From positions 248,001 to 312,000 of the forward strand of contig CAWDZG010000002.1 of NCBI GenBank assembly GCA_963806955.1: 64,000 nucleotides of DNA. Reading direction: 5' to 3'. The DNA comes from Gaiellasilicea sp963806955 (GTDB taxonomy: Bacteria; Actinomycetota; Thermoleophilia; Gaiellales; Gaiellaceae). The translations under genes and the position numbers were made by a program. Below are positions 8,314 through 18,362 of this stretch, piece after piece (the stretch's first letter is position 1; the number at the start of each line of letters is the position of its first letter). The notes under the pieces were generated by a model that was given only the letters and a program-made list of their open reading frames with translations, was not told where the DNA came from and made no database searches.

Positions 8314-9840
8314 ATGGCTTCCGATCCGAGCGGACCGCTCAACCCAGTGCCGGACGACCTGCTGCCGCGACAAGAGCTCAACCGTCGCGTCTCGAGCGGT
8401 GTCTTCTTCATCGGTGCCTGGGGTGCGCTCAACCTCCTCGTCGGCTTTGGCGGCAACATCGTCCTCGCCCGGCTGCTCGTCCCGGCCGACTTCGGGCTCG
8501 TCGCGATTGGGGCGACGCTGATGATGTTCGCGACGACGCTGTCCGACGGCGGCCTCGGCAGTGGACTGATCCGGCGCACCGAGAGTCCCACTCGGACCGA
8601 GCTGAAAGCGGTACTCGCACTGCAGCTCTCGCTGACCGGCATGCTCGCGGTGGTCGTGGCGGGGATCGCGGTGTTCTTCGGCTCGGCGGGGCTGGTCGTC
8701 GCGGTGATGATGTGCGCGCTCCCCGTCGCGGCGTTCCAGACACCGGGGAAGGTCGTGCTCTCGAGAGCGTTGCGCTTCCGCGTGCTCACGGGCGTCGACG
8801 CGGTGGGAGTCCTCGCGTACTACGGCTGGGCGGTGGGTTGGGTCGCGGCAGGGGCCGGAGTCTGGGGGCTCGCAACCGGCGTCGTCTTCAAGGCTGTGAT
8901 CACGACCGGAGCGATGGCGGTCGCGAGCCGCCGTACCAACCTCCTCCCCTCGTACCGCTCGGCCCGGTCGCTGTTACCGGTGATCGCGTTCGGGCTCCGT
9001 TTTCAGGGCATCAGCGTCGCGGGGATGCTGCGCGAGCAGGGGCTCAACGCCGGTGTCGCTGGATTCTCGGGCGTGGGCACGCTCGGCCTCTGGACGCTGG
9101 CGAAGCGCGTGATCGAGATCCCGGTGCTGATCACCGAGCCCCTGCATCGAGTCGCGTTCCCGTACATGTCCCAACTGCGTGCGGCGCAGGAGGATCCGGG
9201 GCCCATGATCGAGCGAGGCATCCGGGTGACGGGAACGGCCGCCGGAGTCGTGCTCGCCGGTCTCGCCGCCTCTGCGACCGGGCTCGTCCCGGGTGTCTTC
9301 GGCGCGCAGTGGAGCGAGACGGCGGTCGCGGTGCAGTGGGTGTGCGCGTCCCTCATCGTCGCCGCCCCGCTGGCCGTGGTCGCGGTCGGATTCCTCTACG
9401 CCGTCGGTGAGCCCTCGATCGTCCTCCGCGCGACGATCGTGCACACGCTGACGCTGTTCGTCGTCGCCTTCCCGCTGCTTCCCGTCTACGGCGTCAGTGC
9501 GATCGGCGCCGGCTCGCTCGCCGGCGCGGTGGTCGACGCGGCGATCCTGGGGCGCGCCGTCGGCCGCCGCAGCTCGGCGCGGCCGTTCCGCCTGATGGCC
9601 GTTCCGCTCGTGCTGGGCATCCCGGCCGCCGGGGCTGGGTGGCTCGTGACGAGAGAGCTCGGCAACGACTTCGTGGCCGGTCTCGCCGGCGGCTCGCTGG
9701 CGGCGGTCGCATACGTCGCGGCGGTCTTCGTGTTCCGTCGCGCGACCCTGCTGGAGACCGTCTCGCTCGTGCTGCGCTCGGTGCGCGCAGGGGTCGGGCG
9801 CGATCGCGCCGCGCCGATCCCCGCCGGCCAGCCCGGCTAG
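8314..9840 (+). CDS. Polysaccharide flippase (Wzx/MVF-like, lipopolysaccharide biosynthesis type)
   Basis: A 508-residue integral membrane protein with about 14 hydrophobic segments spread evenly from residue 30 to 490, for example ALNLLVGFGGNIVLARLLVP near the N-terminus, a hallmark of the oligosaccharide flippase family (RfbX/WzxC-like). It would move lipid-linked oligosaccharide units across the cytoplasmic membrane. The ATG at 8314 is preceded by the divergent region with the inverted repeat. It is the only plus-strand gene of the glycan cluster, and its stop codon overlaps that of the convergent glycosyltransferase. The transported glycan is unknown. Confidence 0.85.
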   Translation: MASDPSGPLNPVPDDLLPRQELNRRVSSGVFFIGAWGALNLLVGFGGNIVLARLLVPADFGLVAIGATLMMFATTLSDGGLGSGLIRRTESPTRTELKAVLALQLSLTGMLAVVVAGIAVFFGSAGLVVAVMMCALPVAAFQTPGKVVLSRALRFRVLTGVDAVGVLAYYGWAVGWVAAGAGVWGLATGVVFKAVITTGAMAVASRRTNLLPSYRSARSLLPVIAFGLRFQGISVAGMLREQGLNAGVAGFSGVGTLGLWTLAKRVIEIPVLITEPLHRVAFPYMSQLRAAQEDPGPMIERGIRVTGTAAGVVLAGLAASATGLVPGVFGAQWSETAVAVQWVCASLIVAAPLAVVAVGFLYAVGEPSIVLRATIVHTLTLFVVAFPLLPVYGVSAIGAGSLAGAVVDAAILGRAVGRRSSARPFRLMAVPLVLGIPAAGAGWLVTRELGNDFVAGLAGGSLAAVAYVAAVFVFRRATLLETVSLVLRSVRAGVGRDRAAPIPAGQPG

Positions 9841-11150
9841 CGGCGCGCGGCGAGGACGCCTTCGAACACCCGCGCCATGTCGGCCGCGAGCCGGTCGGCG
9901 CTCGCGCGCGCGACGACCTCGGGTCGCGGTGGCTTCGGCTCGACACCGCCTCGCCAGCGGTCGATCTCCTCTTCGAGCAGGCGTGCGATCGCAGCCGTGT
10001 CGGACGGTCGGCAGAGCAGGGCGTTGCCCGCCTCGCCGAGAAGGTCGCGAGCGTCCCCATCCGGCACCGCAGCCAGGATCGGCCGGCCGGAGGCCAGGTA
10101 CTCGTACGTCTTGTGCGGGACGATCGTCGCTCGCCGGCCCGCCGGCAGGTCGTGCATGGGCAGGAAGAGCAGGTCGGCCGAGCGCACGAGCGCGGTCGTC
10201 TCGCGATGCGGGAGAAAGCCGTGGAGCGTCGCCGCATCGACCGGCCCGAGGCTCTCCCGCTCCGCCGCGGTGAGCACGCCGGCGAAGTGGAGCTCGACGA
10301 GCCCGCGCAGCTCGGGCCGCACCGCGAAGAGCCGCTCCAGCCCCTCGATCAGGAAGACATGGGAGCGCGTGAGGAAGTCGACCCCGGGGACAGCGCCGCC
10401 GAGCAGGCGCCGAAACGCCGGTGCCTCCCGGTGTCGAGTCCCCGCATCGAGGTGCATCGAGCCGGTGTGAACGACCCGAAAGCGACCGTGGCGTCCCGAC
10501 GGGGCGGCGTCGGCGAAGTCCGACGGGTCGAACGCATTGGGAATCGCATGCACCCGGTCACCGAGCTCGGGGAACGCGTCGGTGACCCGCCAGGCAGCCT
10601 CGGTCGTGTTCATCACGATCGCGGACGCGCGCCCCAAGACACGACGCATCTTCTTGAGCTCGAGACGGCGGTGGGCACCCGTGGGATAGACCTGCATCTC
10701 GTCGAGCGCCCACGGATCCTCCAGATCGAGTACGAGGGGCCGCTGAAGGCGATCGGCGATCTCGACAACCGCGGGTCCGATCGCGTAGGGAGCAAGCGAT
10801 GCTCGAATGACATCGACGTCTTCCGCCAGTGTGGTCGCGGCGCCGATCAGTCCCGACGACCACCAGCGCTGCCAGCGGGGCGGGATCCGCAGCCACCGTT
10901 CGAACCGGCCCTCCCAGCGCGCTCCGTGCGGCGGCTCCGTACCCCCGAGCCGGTGTACTACCGGCGAACCGGCGCCCCCGCCGAGGGACGAATCCGCCGG
11001 CGTCCAGCGGTAGTCCGGCACACCCGGCCCGGTGAGAACAGTTGGCGTGAAGCCTCGCTCGGGGAGGCGACGTACGAGCTGGACGTTCCGCTGCACACCA
11101 GCGCCCCCGATCGGGGGGTAGTGGAACGCGATGAGGAGAGCGTTGGGCAT
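9837..11150 (-). CDS. GT-B glycosyltransferase (GT4-like)
   Basis: A 437-residue protein with a two-domain GT-B layout. The N-terminal domain starts MPNALLIAFHYPPIGGAGVQ, the Gly-rich acceptor loop of GT4 enzymes; the C-terminal domain has FRVVHTGSMH, SADLLFLPMHD and PHKTYEYLASGRPILA, the nucleotide-sugar binding region with its conserved Glu. It probably transfers a sugar to a lipid-linked intermediate on the cytoplasmic side. It is followed on the same strand (upstream) by a second GT4 gene 18 bases away, so the two are likely co-transcribed with the large PIG-L gene. Specificity is unknown. Confidence 0.8.
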   Translation of the reverse strand: MPNALLIAFHYPPIGGAGVQRNVQLVRRLPERGFTPTVLTGPGVPDYRWTPADSSLGGGAGSPVVHRLGGTEPPHGARWEGRFERWLRIPPRWQRWWSSGLIGAATTLAEDVDVIRASLAPYAIGPAVVEIADRLQRPLVLDLEDPWALDEMQVYPTGAHRRLELKKMRRVLGRASAIVMNTTEAAWRVTDAFPELGDRVHAIPNAFDPSDFADAAPSGRHGRFRVVHTGSMHLDAGTRHREAPAFRRLLGGAVPGVDFLTRSHVFLIEGLERLFAVRPELRGLVELHFAGVLTAAERESLGPVDAATLHGFLPHRETTALVRSADLLFLPMHDLPAGRRATIVPHKTYEYLASGRPILAAVPDGDARDLLGEAGNALLCRPSDTAAIARLLEEEIDRWRGGVEPKPPRPEVVARASADRLAADMARVFEGVLAARR

Positions 11151-11168
11151 CGCCGGCGACCGGTGACC

Positions 11169-12443
11169 TTACGAACGACGTGCGACTTCCGGGGCGGTGG
11201 GGGCTGGGCTCACGCGGCCGAGGAGCGACGTGAACGCATCCTCGACATCCTGGGTGATCTTGTTCCAGCTGTACATCGCGGCCGCCCGTTCCGTACCGGA
11301 GGCGCCGAGCGATCGGCGCAAAGCCGGATCGTCGATGAGTCGTGCGATCGCAGTGGCGAGGCTCGCTGCATCGCCGGCCGGCACGCTGAGCCCGGTACCC
11401 CCATCTACGATCGTCTCCCGCATACCTCCAACGGACGACGCCACGACGGGGAGACCCGCCGCCATCGCCTCGACGGGTGGGATTGCGAACGATTCGAAGA
11501 GCGAGGGGTAGACGAAGATGTCGGCGTCCCGATAGAAGCGCAGCGCCTCGGAGTGCGGCACACGGTCCAGGAACGTGACTCGCTCGGCGACCGCCGGAGA
11601 CATGCGCGCGGTGATGTGCTCGAGATAGCTCGTGCCGTAGAAGCGCGCGAGCTGCTGCACGAGCACGTCGTCCGACAGCCGAACCGCGAACTCGAGCGGG
11701 ACGGGTGACTCCTCACCGAGGATGGTCAACCGCAGGCCGGGGTACTTGCCGACGAGGAGCTCCAGTGCGTCGAGCAGGACGTGCAAGCCCTTCTCCGGGG
11801 ACACCCGGCCGACGTTGAGGAGTCGGATCGCGGTGTCCGGGTGCGTGCTCGGCTTCTCCTCCCGCGGCGTGGCGGGCGGATCGATCCCGTTGTAGATCGT
11901 GCGACAGCGCGCCGCGTGCCGCGGAAACCGCTCGCGGATGAGATCCGTGACGTGATCGCTGCAGCCGACGATCAGGTCTGCGTGGTCGAGGCGGCGGTCG
12001 ATCATCCGGCGGTCGAGCTGCGACAGCCACTCGCAGTGCATATGGAGGACGAGCTTCGCCCCCGTCAACCGCCTGAGGAACGGGAGAGCCTGGGAGTAGT
12101 TGAAGACGTGGACGACGTCGGCACCGTCCCTTCGGATGCGCCAGGCGACGCGGAGCCAGTACTCGACCGGGTGGAGCAGCGAGGCGAAGAACGGGCGCCT
12201 GTCCGGCAGCGCTCTCCAGGCGAGCCGAAGCGCCCGGGTGAGGAGCCGGGCGCGTCCGTGCTCGACGAAGCGGTAGGCGATCGCCGAGCCATCCGGGGCC
12301 GGCCCCCGCGGGGGCGCGCTGGCGTAGACCGTGACCTCGTGCCGTTCCGTGAGACGCTCGGCGACGGCCTCCGCCCACAGCTCGATCGACCCGGCGGCAG
12401 GCATGACGGCGTGACCGGGCTGCGTGACGAACGCGATTCGCAT
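11169..12443 (-). CDS. GT4 family glycosyltransferase
   Basis: A 424-residue GT-B enzyme from ATG 12443. Visible motifs are MRIAFVTQPGHAVMPAAGS with GSIELW in the acceptor loop, VVHVFNYSQALPFLRRL, LLNVGRVSPEKGLHVLLDAL at the start of the donor domain, and PSLFESFAIPPVEAMAAGLP, the E-x7-E motif of retaining GT4 enzymes. The length is normal. It lies 18 bases upstream of the next glycosyltransferase and about 30 bases downstream of the giant PIG-L gene, all on the minus strand, so one operon is likely. It should add a hexose-type sugar during glycan assembly; donor and acceptor are not predictable. Confidence 0.85.
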   Translation of the reverse strand: MRIAFVTQPGHAVMPAAGSIELWAEAVAERLTERHEVTVYASAPPRGPAPDGSAIAYRFVEHGRARLLTRALRLAWRALPDRRPFFASLLHPVEYWLRVAWRIRRDGADVVHVFNYSQALPFLRRLTGAKLVLHMHCEWLSQLDRRMIDRRLDHADLIVGCSDHVTDLIRERFPRHAARCRTIYNGIDPPATPREEKPSTHPDTAIRLLNVGRVSPEKGLHVLLDALELLVGKYPGLRLTILGEESPVPLEFAVRLSDDVLVQQLARFYGTSYLEHITARMSPAVAERVTFLDRVPHSEALRFYRDADIFVYPSLFESFAIPPVEAMAAGLPVVASSVGGMRETIVDGGTGLSVPAGDAASLATAIARLIDDPALRRSLGASGTERAAAMYSWNKITQDVEDAFTSLLGRVSPAPTAPEVARRS

Positions 12444-12473
12444 CGAGCGAAGTCTGCCGATGACGCGGCGGGC

Positions 12474-15400
12474 TTACCCGCCCGTCACGGGTGCGACGGT
12501 CACGTTGCCGAACGTCGCATCGGCGTGATGGGCGACCAGGACGATCGAACCACGATGCGTGCCCGTTTCACCGGCCCAGTCCGGGATGTCCGTCTCGAGC
12601 GTCCACGCGGTCGGCTCCGGCCTGCTGGTCTCCCAGATCTTGCAGCTGTAACGGGTCTGGCCGTTGCCGAGCTCGCGCTCGCGGAACCGGAGCTTGTGCT
12701 GCACACCGAGCGGGAGATCCATCAGCTGCTTCGCGAGGACGGTGTCGTGTGCCGGGCCCGGGCTGTACCCGATCTGCAACTTGTAGAACAGGGGGTCGGC
12801 GGCGTCCCAGGCATAGAGACAGAGACCGCCGGACGGATGCCCGAAGCGCGGCTGCCCCCAGTCCGAGTGCCCCTGCCAGCCGAGCGCGAGCCCGACCGCG
12901 GACCCGACGACCGGGCGTGACTCGTCGAACGAGTTGAGCGTGATCTCCGCGGTCACCTCGTAGTTCTTCCATCCCATGTCGCCGATCGTGATCACACGGT
13001 CGAATCCCGTCGCGACAGGCCGGATCCCCGTCCCGTCGTAGCCCCACTGGCCCTCGAAGATCTGAGCCTGAGCGGCGATCGAGCCCTGGGAGTCCCACTG
13101 CGCGGTGTACGAGATCGGCCAGCTCTTGAGCGGGCTGTACAGCCTCGTCCAGAAGAACTCGCTTCGCTTCACGAACGCGCGCATGTACCCGCAGTTGACG
13201 TGGTACTGGCCCTGCTCGGGGACGCACCTGATCTGCGACGGATACTTCGAGATCACGCGCCACTTCAGGTTCGTGGCCTCGCTCAGCGTCTGCATGGCGG
13301 CCGGAACCTGAACCACCTCGTTCGGCGGGCCCTCCGGCCCCCAGCTCGACCCGGTCGCGTTGGAATCGCAGAGCGGCGCCGGAGGAGCCGCGAAGTCCAG
13401 CTGCGGCGTGAAGCGGGCGAACGGGTCGTTGTTCTGAAGCGCGGGGTTGGGCCAGACCGCCGACGAGTGCAACTGGCACGACTGCGTACCCTCCGGATGG
13501 ATCAGCGTGACATGCACCCGGATGTTGAGCTGCTTCCGCGTGATCGCAGCGGCGAGGGACGTCGACACCTTCGAATGGTCGGCGTGCCCGTCGAAGGAGG
13601 CGTGCGTGTACACGTCGCTCGGCTGCGTGACCGTCAGGAGGTCTTCGAGGTCGGCCGCGAGGGCCGGCGACGAGAGCTCGGAGTGACGGCCGTCGAGCAG
13701 GTAGCGGAAGTCCCCGTTGCAGGTCGCGACCGACCCGTCGAAGTCCTCGGCGTAAGTCCGGTGGAGCCCCGTCCGGTCGCCCGTCCAACCCGTGCCGGAG
13801 GCAGCGACATCCTGAAGTCGCCCGTCCGGGTAGCCGAGGAAGATCAGGTCCGTCGTGGCGAGATTCGGGCTCCAGGTGAGCCCGAGCAGGCCGACCGCAT
13901 CACGAGCTTCTCGGTTCCTGAGCAAGCCGTACGCCGCGGCAGCCGCGTCGCTGCCGCGCGCCGCTCCGCAATCCCCGTTCTCCGAGGTCGACCCGAAGTC
14001 GCCGTTGGTGACCAGCGCGACGTAGACCTTCCGCCCGGCCGTTCGGGCGTTACTGATCACACCGGCCATCCCGAGCGCTTCGTCGTCCGGGTGCGCGACG
14101 ACGACGAGGACGGGGCCGTTCGCGGGCGGCTGGGTGTTCGTGTTCCCCTGCCAGTCGACCTGCGTCACCTGAACGGCGGTGGTACCCCCGGGATCGGTCG
14201 CTGTGATCTCCACGCTGTTCAGCCCCGGCTTGAGATCGCCGTAGTAGAGCTCGATGTTGAAGTCGCCGGCGTGCGCGAGCCGGTCGTCGGACGGGCCGAC
14301 GCTCAGCGAGTTGCTCGCGCCGCCGTTCAGCCGGTAGGAGAGCGACGCGATCCCGTCGGGATCGTCGACGTTGCCGAGCACGTTGACCCACTTCTGCGGC
14401 ACGCCCACGGATCCGAACGTCTGCGGGCTGCCCCGCCACACGACGATGCTCGGCGAGGCGCCACAGGCCCGGGTCGTAAACGTACGGTCGGACGAGACGG
14501 CCACGTTCCCCGCGGCGTCGGTGGAGCGCACGCGGTAGTGGTAGGTCGTGGCGCAGGCGAGCCCGGTCAGCCGCGCTCGCTGAGCGGTCAGCTGTCCGGC
14601 CGCAACCGGCGGTTGCTGGTACGCCGTCGTCAGGCCCCACTCGACCGTCGACGGGGCCAGTTCGTTCGTCGACCACGTGATCGTGGCCGACGCCCGGTGA
14701 GCGACGGCGGCGATCGAGGTCAGCTCCGGCGGCGTCAGGTCGGGCGGCGGCGGCGGCACGACGCGGAAGTAGTCGACACGGGAGGTGTAGGCGGGTGGTG
14801 TGCCGCCGCCGTTGCCGGCGAAGGGGCCGATCGCCCGCGACACGAATGCCTGCTCGAACCGAAGCGACACCGGCCACGTCTCCCCGTCGCGCGAGTAGCG
14901 AACGGTCCAGGTGGTGCCGACCCGCTTGACCTGGAGGTACGCGGACGGCCCGTCGGCGATCGCCGCATTGAACTTGACGCTCGCGGTGGCCCCGGTGATC
15001 GCGGCCACGAAGAGCTTCGTCTCGGTGCCCTCCGAGTGGATCTCGAACCGCAGCAGGTTCGTCCGGTCCTGCTCGACGATGATCCCCATCTGCTGATAAC
15101 GGGTGGTGACGGGCGAGTCGAACTTCGCCTCGACCTCGAAAGCGGCGTCCGGAGCTGCCTGCAGCAGCCGCGGCACCGTGTCCGACGACGTCCAGACGTC
15201 GTGCGCGACACCGGCAGGGATCGCGATCTCGGCGTGCGTCCCGCTCGCCGTCGCGGCGGCGTCGTCGAGCGGGTTGTAGAACGTCCAGAGACCGGTGTTC
15301 AGGGTCGCGCTGTCGAACTCGTCGGCAGTGAGCTCGGTCGGACAGGCCGAGGTCGTGAACGACTGGTCGGCCGACGCCCCTGCGTTCTCCTCGGCGTCCT

Positions 15401-18362
15401 CCGAACGAGCCTGGAAGTGGTACGTGGTCGCGCACCGCAACCCGTGCAGGCTGATGCGGTGGGTCTTGCGCTCCCCGTCCCGTCCCGCCTCCCCGTCCTC
15501 GTAGGCGACGGTGGGGCCGTAGGCGACGGCCGACGTCGCCGGCTCGTCGGTCGTCCACGTGACGTCCGCGCCGATCGCGTTCGCGACGACGGAGACCCCC
15601 GTGATCTGCGGCGGCGTCTTGTCGGGCGGCAGGTAGTGGAAGTAGTCGAGCGAGGCGGCGAAAGCCGGCGGCGACCCGCCGCTGTTCCCGGCGTACGGCC
15701 CAACGGCCCCGACCGCCAGCACGCGGTTGAACGTGGTCGAAGTCCACGTTTCGCCGTCGTTCGAGTGCCGGAGCGTCCACTTCGAGCCCTTGCGCTTGAG
15801 CCGCAGGTAGGTCGGCGCGTCGCCGTCCACGGCACGCTGATGGATCACGCTCGCCGTGCCGGCAGTGATGCCCGCGACGAACAGATACGCGCCGCCGCCC
15901 TCCTGATGGACCTCGATCCGGAGCAGGTTCCTCGGATCCTGCTGCACGAAGAGGCCCTGCATCTGATACCGCGTCGTCACGGGCGAATCGAACTTGAGCT
16001 CGACCTCGAAGTCGTCGTCTGGCGTCGCCTGCAGCAGACGCGGCACCTCGTCGATGTTCGTCCAGAGATCGTGGCGGGTGCCGGCCGGGACTGAGATCAC
16101 CGCGTGGCCGCCGGCGCTCGCGAAGCTGCCGTCGCCGACCGGGTCGACCTTGAGCCAGCCCGACCCGAGGGTCGCCGTGCTGAACTCGTCGGAGACGAGC
16201 GAGGCGGGGCAGGCACCGGTCGTGAGCGTGCCGTCGGGGCCGGCCGCCTCGTTGCCGGCCAGGTCGATCGACCTGACCTGGAAGTGGTACGTCGACGCGC
16301 ACCGCAAGCCGTGGATCATGAGGCTGTGGCTCTTGCGCATGCCGGGCGAGGCCTGCGCGCCGAGCTCGTACGCGGTCGTCGGGCCGAACGCCACCCGTGA
16401 CGTGGCGAGCTCGTTCGTCGTCCACGACACGGTCGCCGAGATGACCTGAGCCGAAGCCGACGTCCCCGTCACGACGGGGGGCGTCGTGTCGGGGAGCACC
16501 TCGCGGAAGTAGTCGATGCCGCTGGCGAAGGCAGGCGGAGACGAGCCGCCGTTGCCGACGAACGGCCCCATCGCCCGCACGGTCAGCGCGTGCGTGAACG
16601 TCGCCGCCGCCGTCCAGTTGACGCCGTCGTTCGACTTTCGCACGGTCCAGGAGTTGCCGGCCCGCTTGACGCGCAGGAACGCAGGGCTCGCGCCGGGCAC
16701 CGCGCCGTAGTGCTGCACCGTCGCCGTCCCGGCGGTGAACGAGGCCGCGAAGAGCTTGGTGCCGCCGCCATCGTGGTGTAGCTCGATCCGAAGCAGATTG
16801 CCGGCGTCCTGCTCGATGATGAGCCCCTGCTGCTGGTAGCCGGCGGCGACTGCGTCGTCGAACTTCACCTCGACCTCGAAGTCGCCGTTCGGGACCGGCT
16901 GCAGCAGGCGCGGCACCGTGTCGATCCCGGTCCAGCGGTCGTGGGCGACTCCAGCCGGGACGCCGAGCACGGCCTGCGTGCCGTTCAGCGCCAGGGACGC
17001 GTCGCCAACCGGATCGACGAGCGTCCAGACGTCAGTGTCGAGTGCCGCGGACTCGAAGTCGTCCGTACGGATCGTCGCCGAGCATGCCCTGGTCTGGAAC
17101 GTCGCGTCCGAAGTGGTGCCGAGGTTCCCGGAACCGTCACGAGAACGAAGCTGGAAGTGGTAGAGCGAGCCGCACGGCAGTGCGCGCAACAGAATCCGGT
17201 GCTGCTGGGTCGCCGCCGTGCTCGACACCGTGCCGCTCGCGTACGCCGAGGTCGGCCCGTAGGCGACCTCCGACGTCGCCGGCTCGTCGGTCGTCCACGT
17301 GACCGTAGCGGCCACGGCGCCCGGCACCAGCGAGACGTTCGAGATCGCCGGCGGGGTTGTGTCAGTCGCGGGCGGCGGCGTGGACGAGACGACCCGGAAG
17401 TGATCCACCAAGCCGCTGAACGCGGGAGCCGGCGAGCCGGAGTTGCCCACGAACGGGCCGATCGCGGTCACGGTCATCGCATGCGTGAACGATGCGCTCG
17501 TCCAGTTCGCGCCGTCCCGGGAGTGCCGCAGCGTCCAGACGTTGCCGGCTCGCTGCACGCGTAGGTACGCCGGCGAACCGCTGGCGACGGTGGAGTAATG
17601 GAGGCTCGAAGCGAGGCCCCCGACCAGCGCAGCCGCGAACATTCGCGTGGCGTTCCCATCGTGGTGGATCTCGAGCCGGAGCAGATGGTTGTCGTCCTCC
17701 TGGACGACGATGCCTTGCAGTTGATAAGGAGAGCCCATGCTGCTGTCGAGCTTCACTTCGACTTCGAAGTCCTGGTTCGGAACGTCCTGCAGCAGGCGCG
17801 CCGCGCCGTTCGCCCCGGCCCAGAGGTCGTGCGAGACCGAGGCGGGCAGCGTCACGACGGCGTGAGCGCCGTCGAAGGTGAGCGCAGCGTCGCCTACGGG
17901 GTCGACGAACCGCCAGAGCGCAGAGTTGAGCGTGGTCGAATTGAACTCGTCGGACTGGATTCCGCCGTCTCCAGCAGCGGTGAGCGTCCGGAGCACCGGG
18001 CCAACCGCTGCCTCTGCGCCGCCCGACGGTGTAGCGCGCCCGTCAGGCGCGGCAGCACGGTCGCCCGTCGCGCCGATGCCGACAGAGCCGGGAACCGTCG
18101 CCCGAACCGGGGCTCGCCTCGCTCGAGGCACCGGGCTCGCGATCAGGCGCGCGGAGCCGGCAGCGACACGTGGCTGCAGACCGGTCCGATGCGGCACCTG
18201 AGCTTGGGTCTCGACACTGCGTTCGGGGGCGCCTGCTCCGGCCGTTACGGCCAGGGCGATCACGAGGGCGCCCAGCGTCCAACTGCGGCGCCGGTGGCCT
18301 CTGCCACCTGTCAACGCACGCACGAGGAGCCGGACCCGAGGGGTTGCCGGGTACACGTTCAC
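12474..18362 (-). CDS. Giant secreted protein: four jelly-roll/FN3 units plus PIG-L deacetylase
   Basis: A 1962-residue protein. A basic N-terminus and hydrophobic segment (WTLGALVIALAVTAGAGA, residues 28-45) suggest export. From about 137 to 1305 there are four units of 280-295 residues, each a DUF1349/LamG-like jelly roll (DEFNSTTLNSALW, VPRLLQ, PFAGNGG) followed by an FN3 domain (ATVTWTTDEPATSEVAYGPT). A linking beta domain (1310-1405) precedes a PIG-L/LmbE domain (about 1418-1690) with the zinc motif AHPDDEALG (His1424, Asp1426, Asp1427) and a second metal site THASFDGHADH. A last LamG-like domain (about 1780-1960) closes the protein. PIG-L enzymes remove acetyl groups from N-acetylglucosamine-type sugars, so this may be an extracellular glycan deacetylase bound to its polymer. 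It belongs to the glycosyltransferase operon by position. Confidence 0.85.
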   Translation of the reverse strand: MNVYPATPRVRLLVRALTGGRGHRRRSWTLGALVIALAVTAGAGAPERSVETQAQVPHRTGLQPRVAAGSARLIASPVPRARRAPVRATVPGSVGIGATGDRAAAPDGRATPSGGAEAAVGPVLRTLTAAGDGGIQSDEFNSTTLNSALWRFVDPVGDAALTFDGAHAVVTLPASVSHDLWAGANGAARLLQDVPNQDFEVEVKLDSSMGSPYQLQGIVVQEDDNHLLRLEIHHDGNATRMFAAALVGGLASSLHYSTVASGSPAYLRVQRAGNVWTLRHSRDGANWTSASFTHAMTVTAIGPFVGNSGSPAPAFSGLVDHFRVVSSTPPPATDTTPPAISNVSLVPGAVAATVTWTTDEPATSEVAYGPTSAYASGTVSSTAATQQHRILLRALPCGSLYHFQLRSRDGSGNLGTTSDATFQTRACSATIRTDDFESAALDTDVWTLVDPVGDASLALNGTQAVLGVPAGVAHDRWTGIDTVPRLLQPVPNGDFEVEVKFDDAVAAGYQQQGLIIEQDAGNLLRIELHHDGGGTKLFAASFTAGTATVQHYGAVPGASPAFLRVKRAGNSWTVRKSNDGVNWTAAATFTHALTVRAMGPFVGNGGSSPPAFASGIDYFREVLPDTTPPVVTGTSASAQVISATVSWTTNELATSRVAFGPTTAYELGAQASPGMRKSHSLMIHGLRCASTYHFQVRSIDLAGNEAAGPDGTLTTGACPASLVSDEFSTATLGSGWLKVDPVGDGSFASAGGHAVISVPAGTRHDLWTNIDEVPRLLQATPDDDFEVELKFDSPVTTRYQMQGLFVQQDPRNLLRIEVHQEGGGAYLFVAGITAGTASVIHQRAVDGDAPTYLRLKRKGSKWTLRHSNDGETWTSTTFNRVLAVGAVGPYAGNSGGSPPAFAASLDYFHYLPPDKTPPQITGVSVVANAIGADVTWTTDEPATSAVAYGPTVAYEDGEAGRDGERKTHRISLHGLRCATTYHFQARSEDAEENAGASADQSFTTSACPTELTADEFDSATLNTGLWTFYNPLDDAAATASGTHAEIAIPAGVAHDVWTSSDTVPRLLQAAPDAAFEVEAKFDSPVTTRYQQMGIIVEQDRTNLLRFEIHSEGTETKLFVAAITGATASVKFNAAIADGPSAYLQVKRVGTTWTVRYSRDGETWPVSLRFEQAFVSRAIGPFAGNGGGTPPAYTSRVDYFRVVPPPPPDLTPPELTSIAAVAHRASATITWSTNELAPSTVEWGLTTAYQQPPVAAGQLTAQRARLTGLACATTYHYRVRSTDAAGNVAVSSDRTFTTRACGASPSIVVWRGSPQTFGSVGVPQKWVNVLGNVDDPDGIASLSYRLNGGASNSLSVGPSDDRLAHAGDFNIELYYGDLKPGLNSVEITATDPGGTTAVQVTQVDWQGNTNTQPPANGPVLVVVAHPDDEALGMAGVISNARTAGRKVYVALVTNGDFGSTSENGDCGAARGSDAAAAAYGLLRNREARDAVGLLGLTWSPNLATTDLIFLGYPDGRLQDVAASGTGWTGDRTGLHRTYAEDFDGSVATCNGDFRYLLDGRHSELSSPALAADLEDLLTVTQPSDVYTHASFDGHADHSKVSTSLAAAITRKQLNIRVHVTLIHPEGTQSCQLHSSAVWPNPALQNNDPFARFTPQLDFAAPPAPLCDSNATGSSWGPEGPPNEVVQVPAAMQTLSEATNLKWRVISKYPSQIRCVPEQGQYHVNCGYMRAFVKRSEFFWTRLYSPLKSWPISYTAQWDSQGSIAAQAQIFEGQWGYDGTGIRPVATGFDRVITIGDMGWKNYEVTAEITLNSFDESRPVVGSAVGLALGWQGHSDWGQPRFGHPSGGLCLYAWDAADPLFYKLQIGYSPGPAHDTVLAKQLMDLPLGVQHKLRFRERELGNGQTRYSCKIWETSRPEPTAWTLETDIPDWAGETGTHRGSIVLVAHHADATFGNVTVAPVTGG

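Noticed and set aside
13200..16094. A plus-strand open frame of 964 codons inside the giant PIG-L gene
   Set aside because: It is antisense to the repeat units, which explains its length and its repeating Arg-rich composition. The minus-strand frame has real domains.
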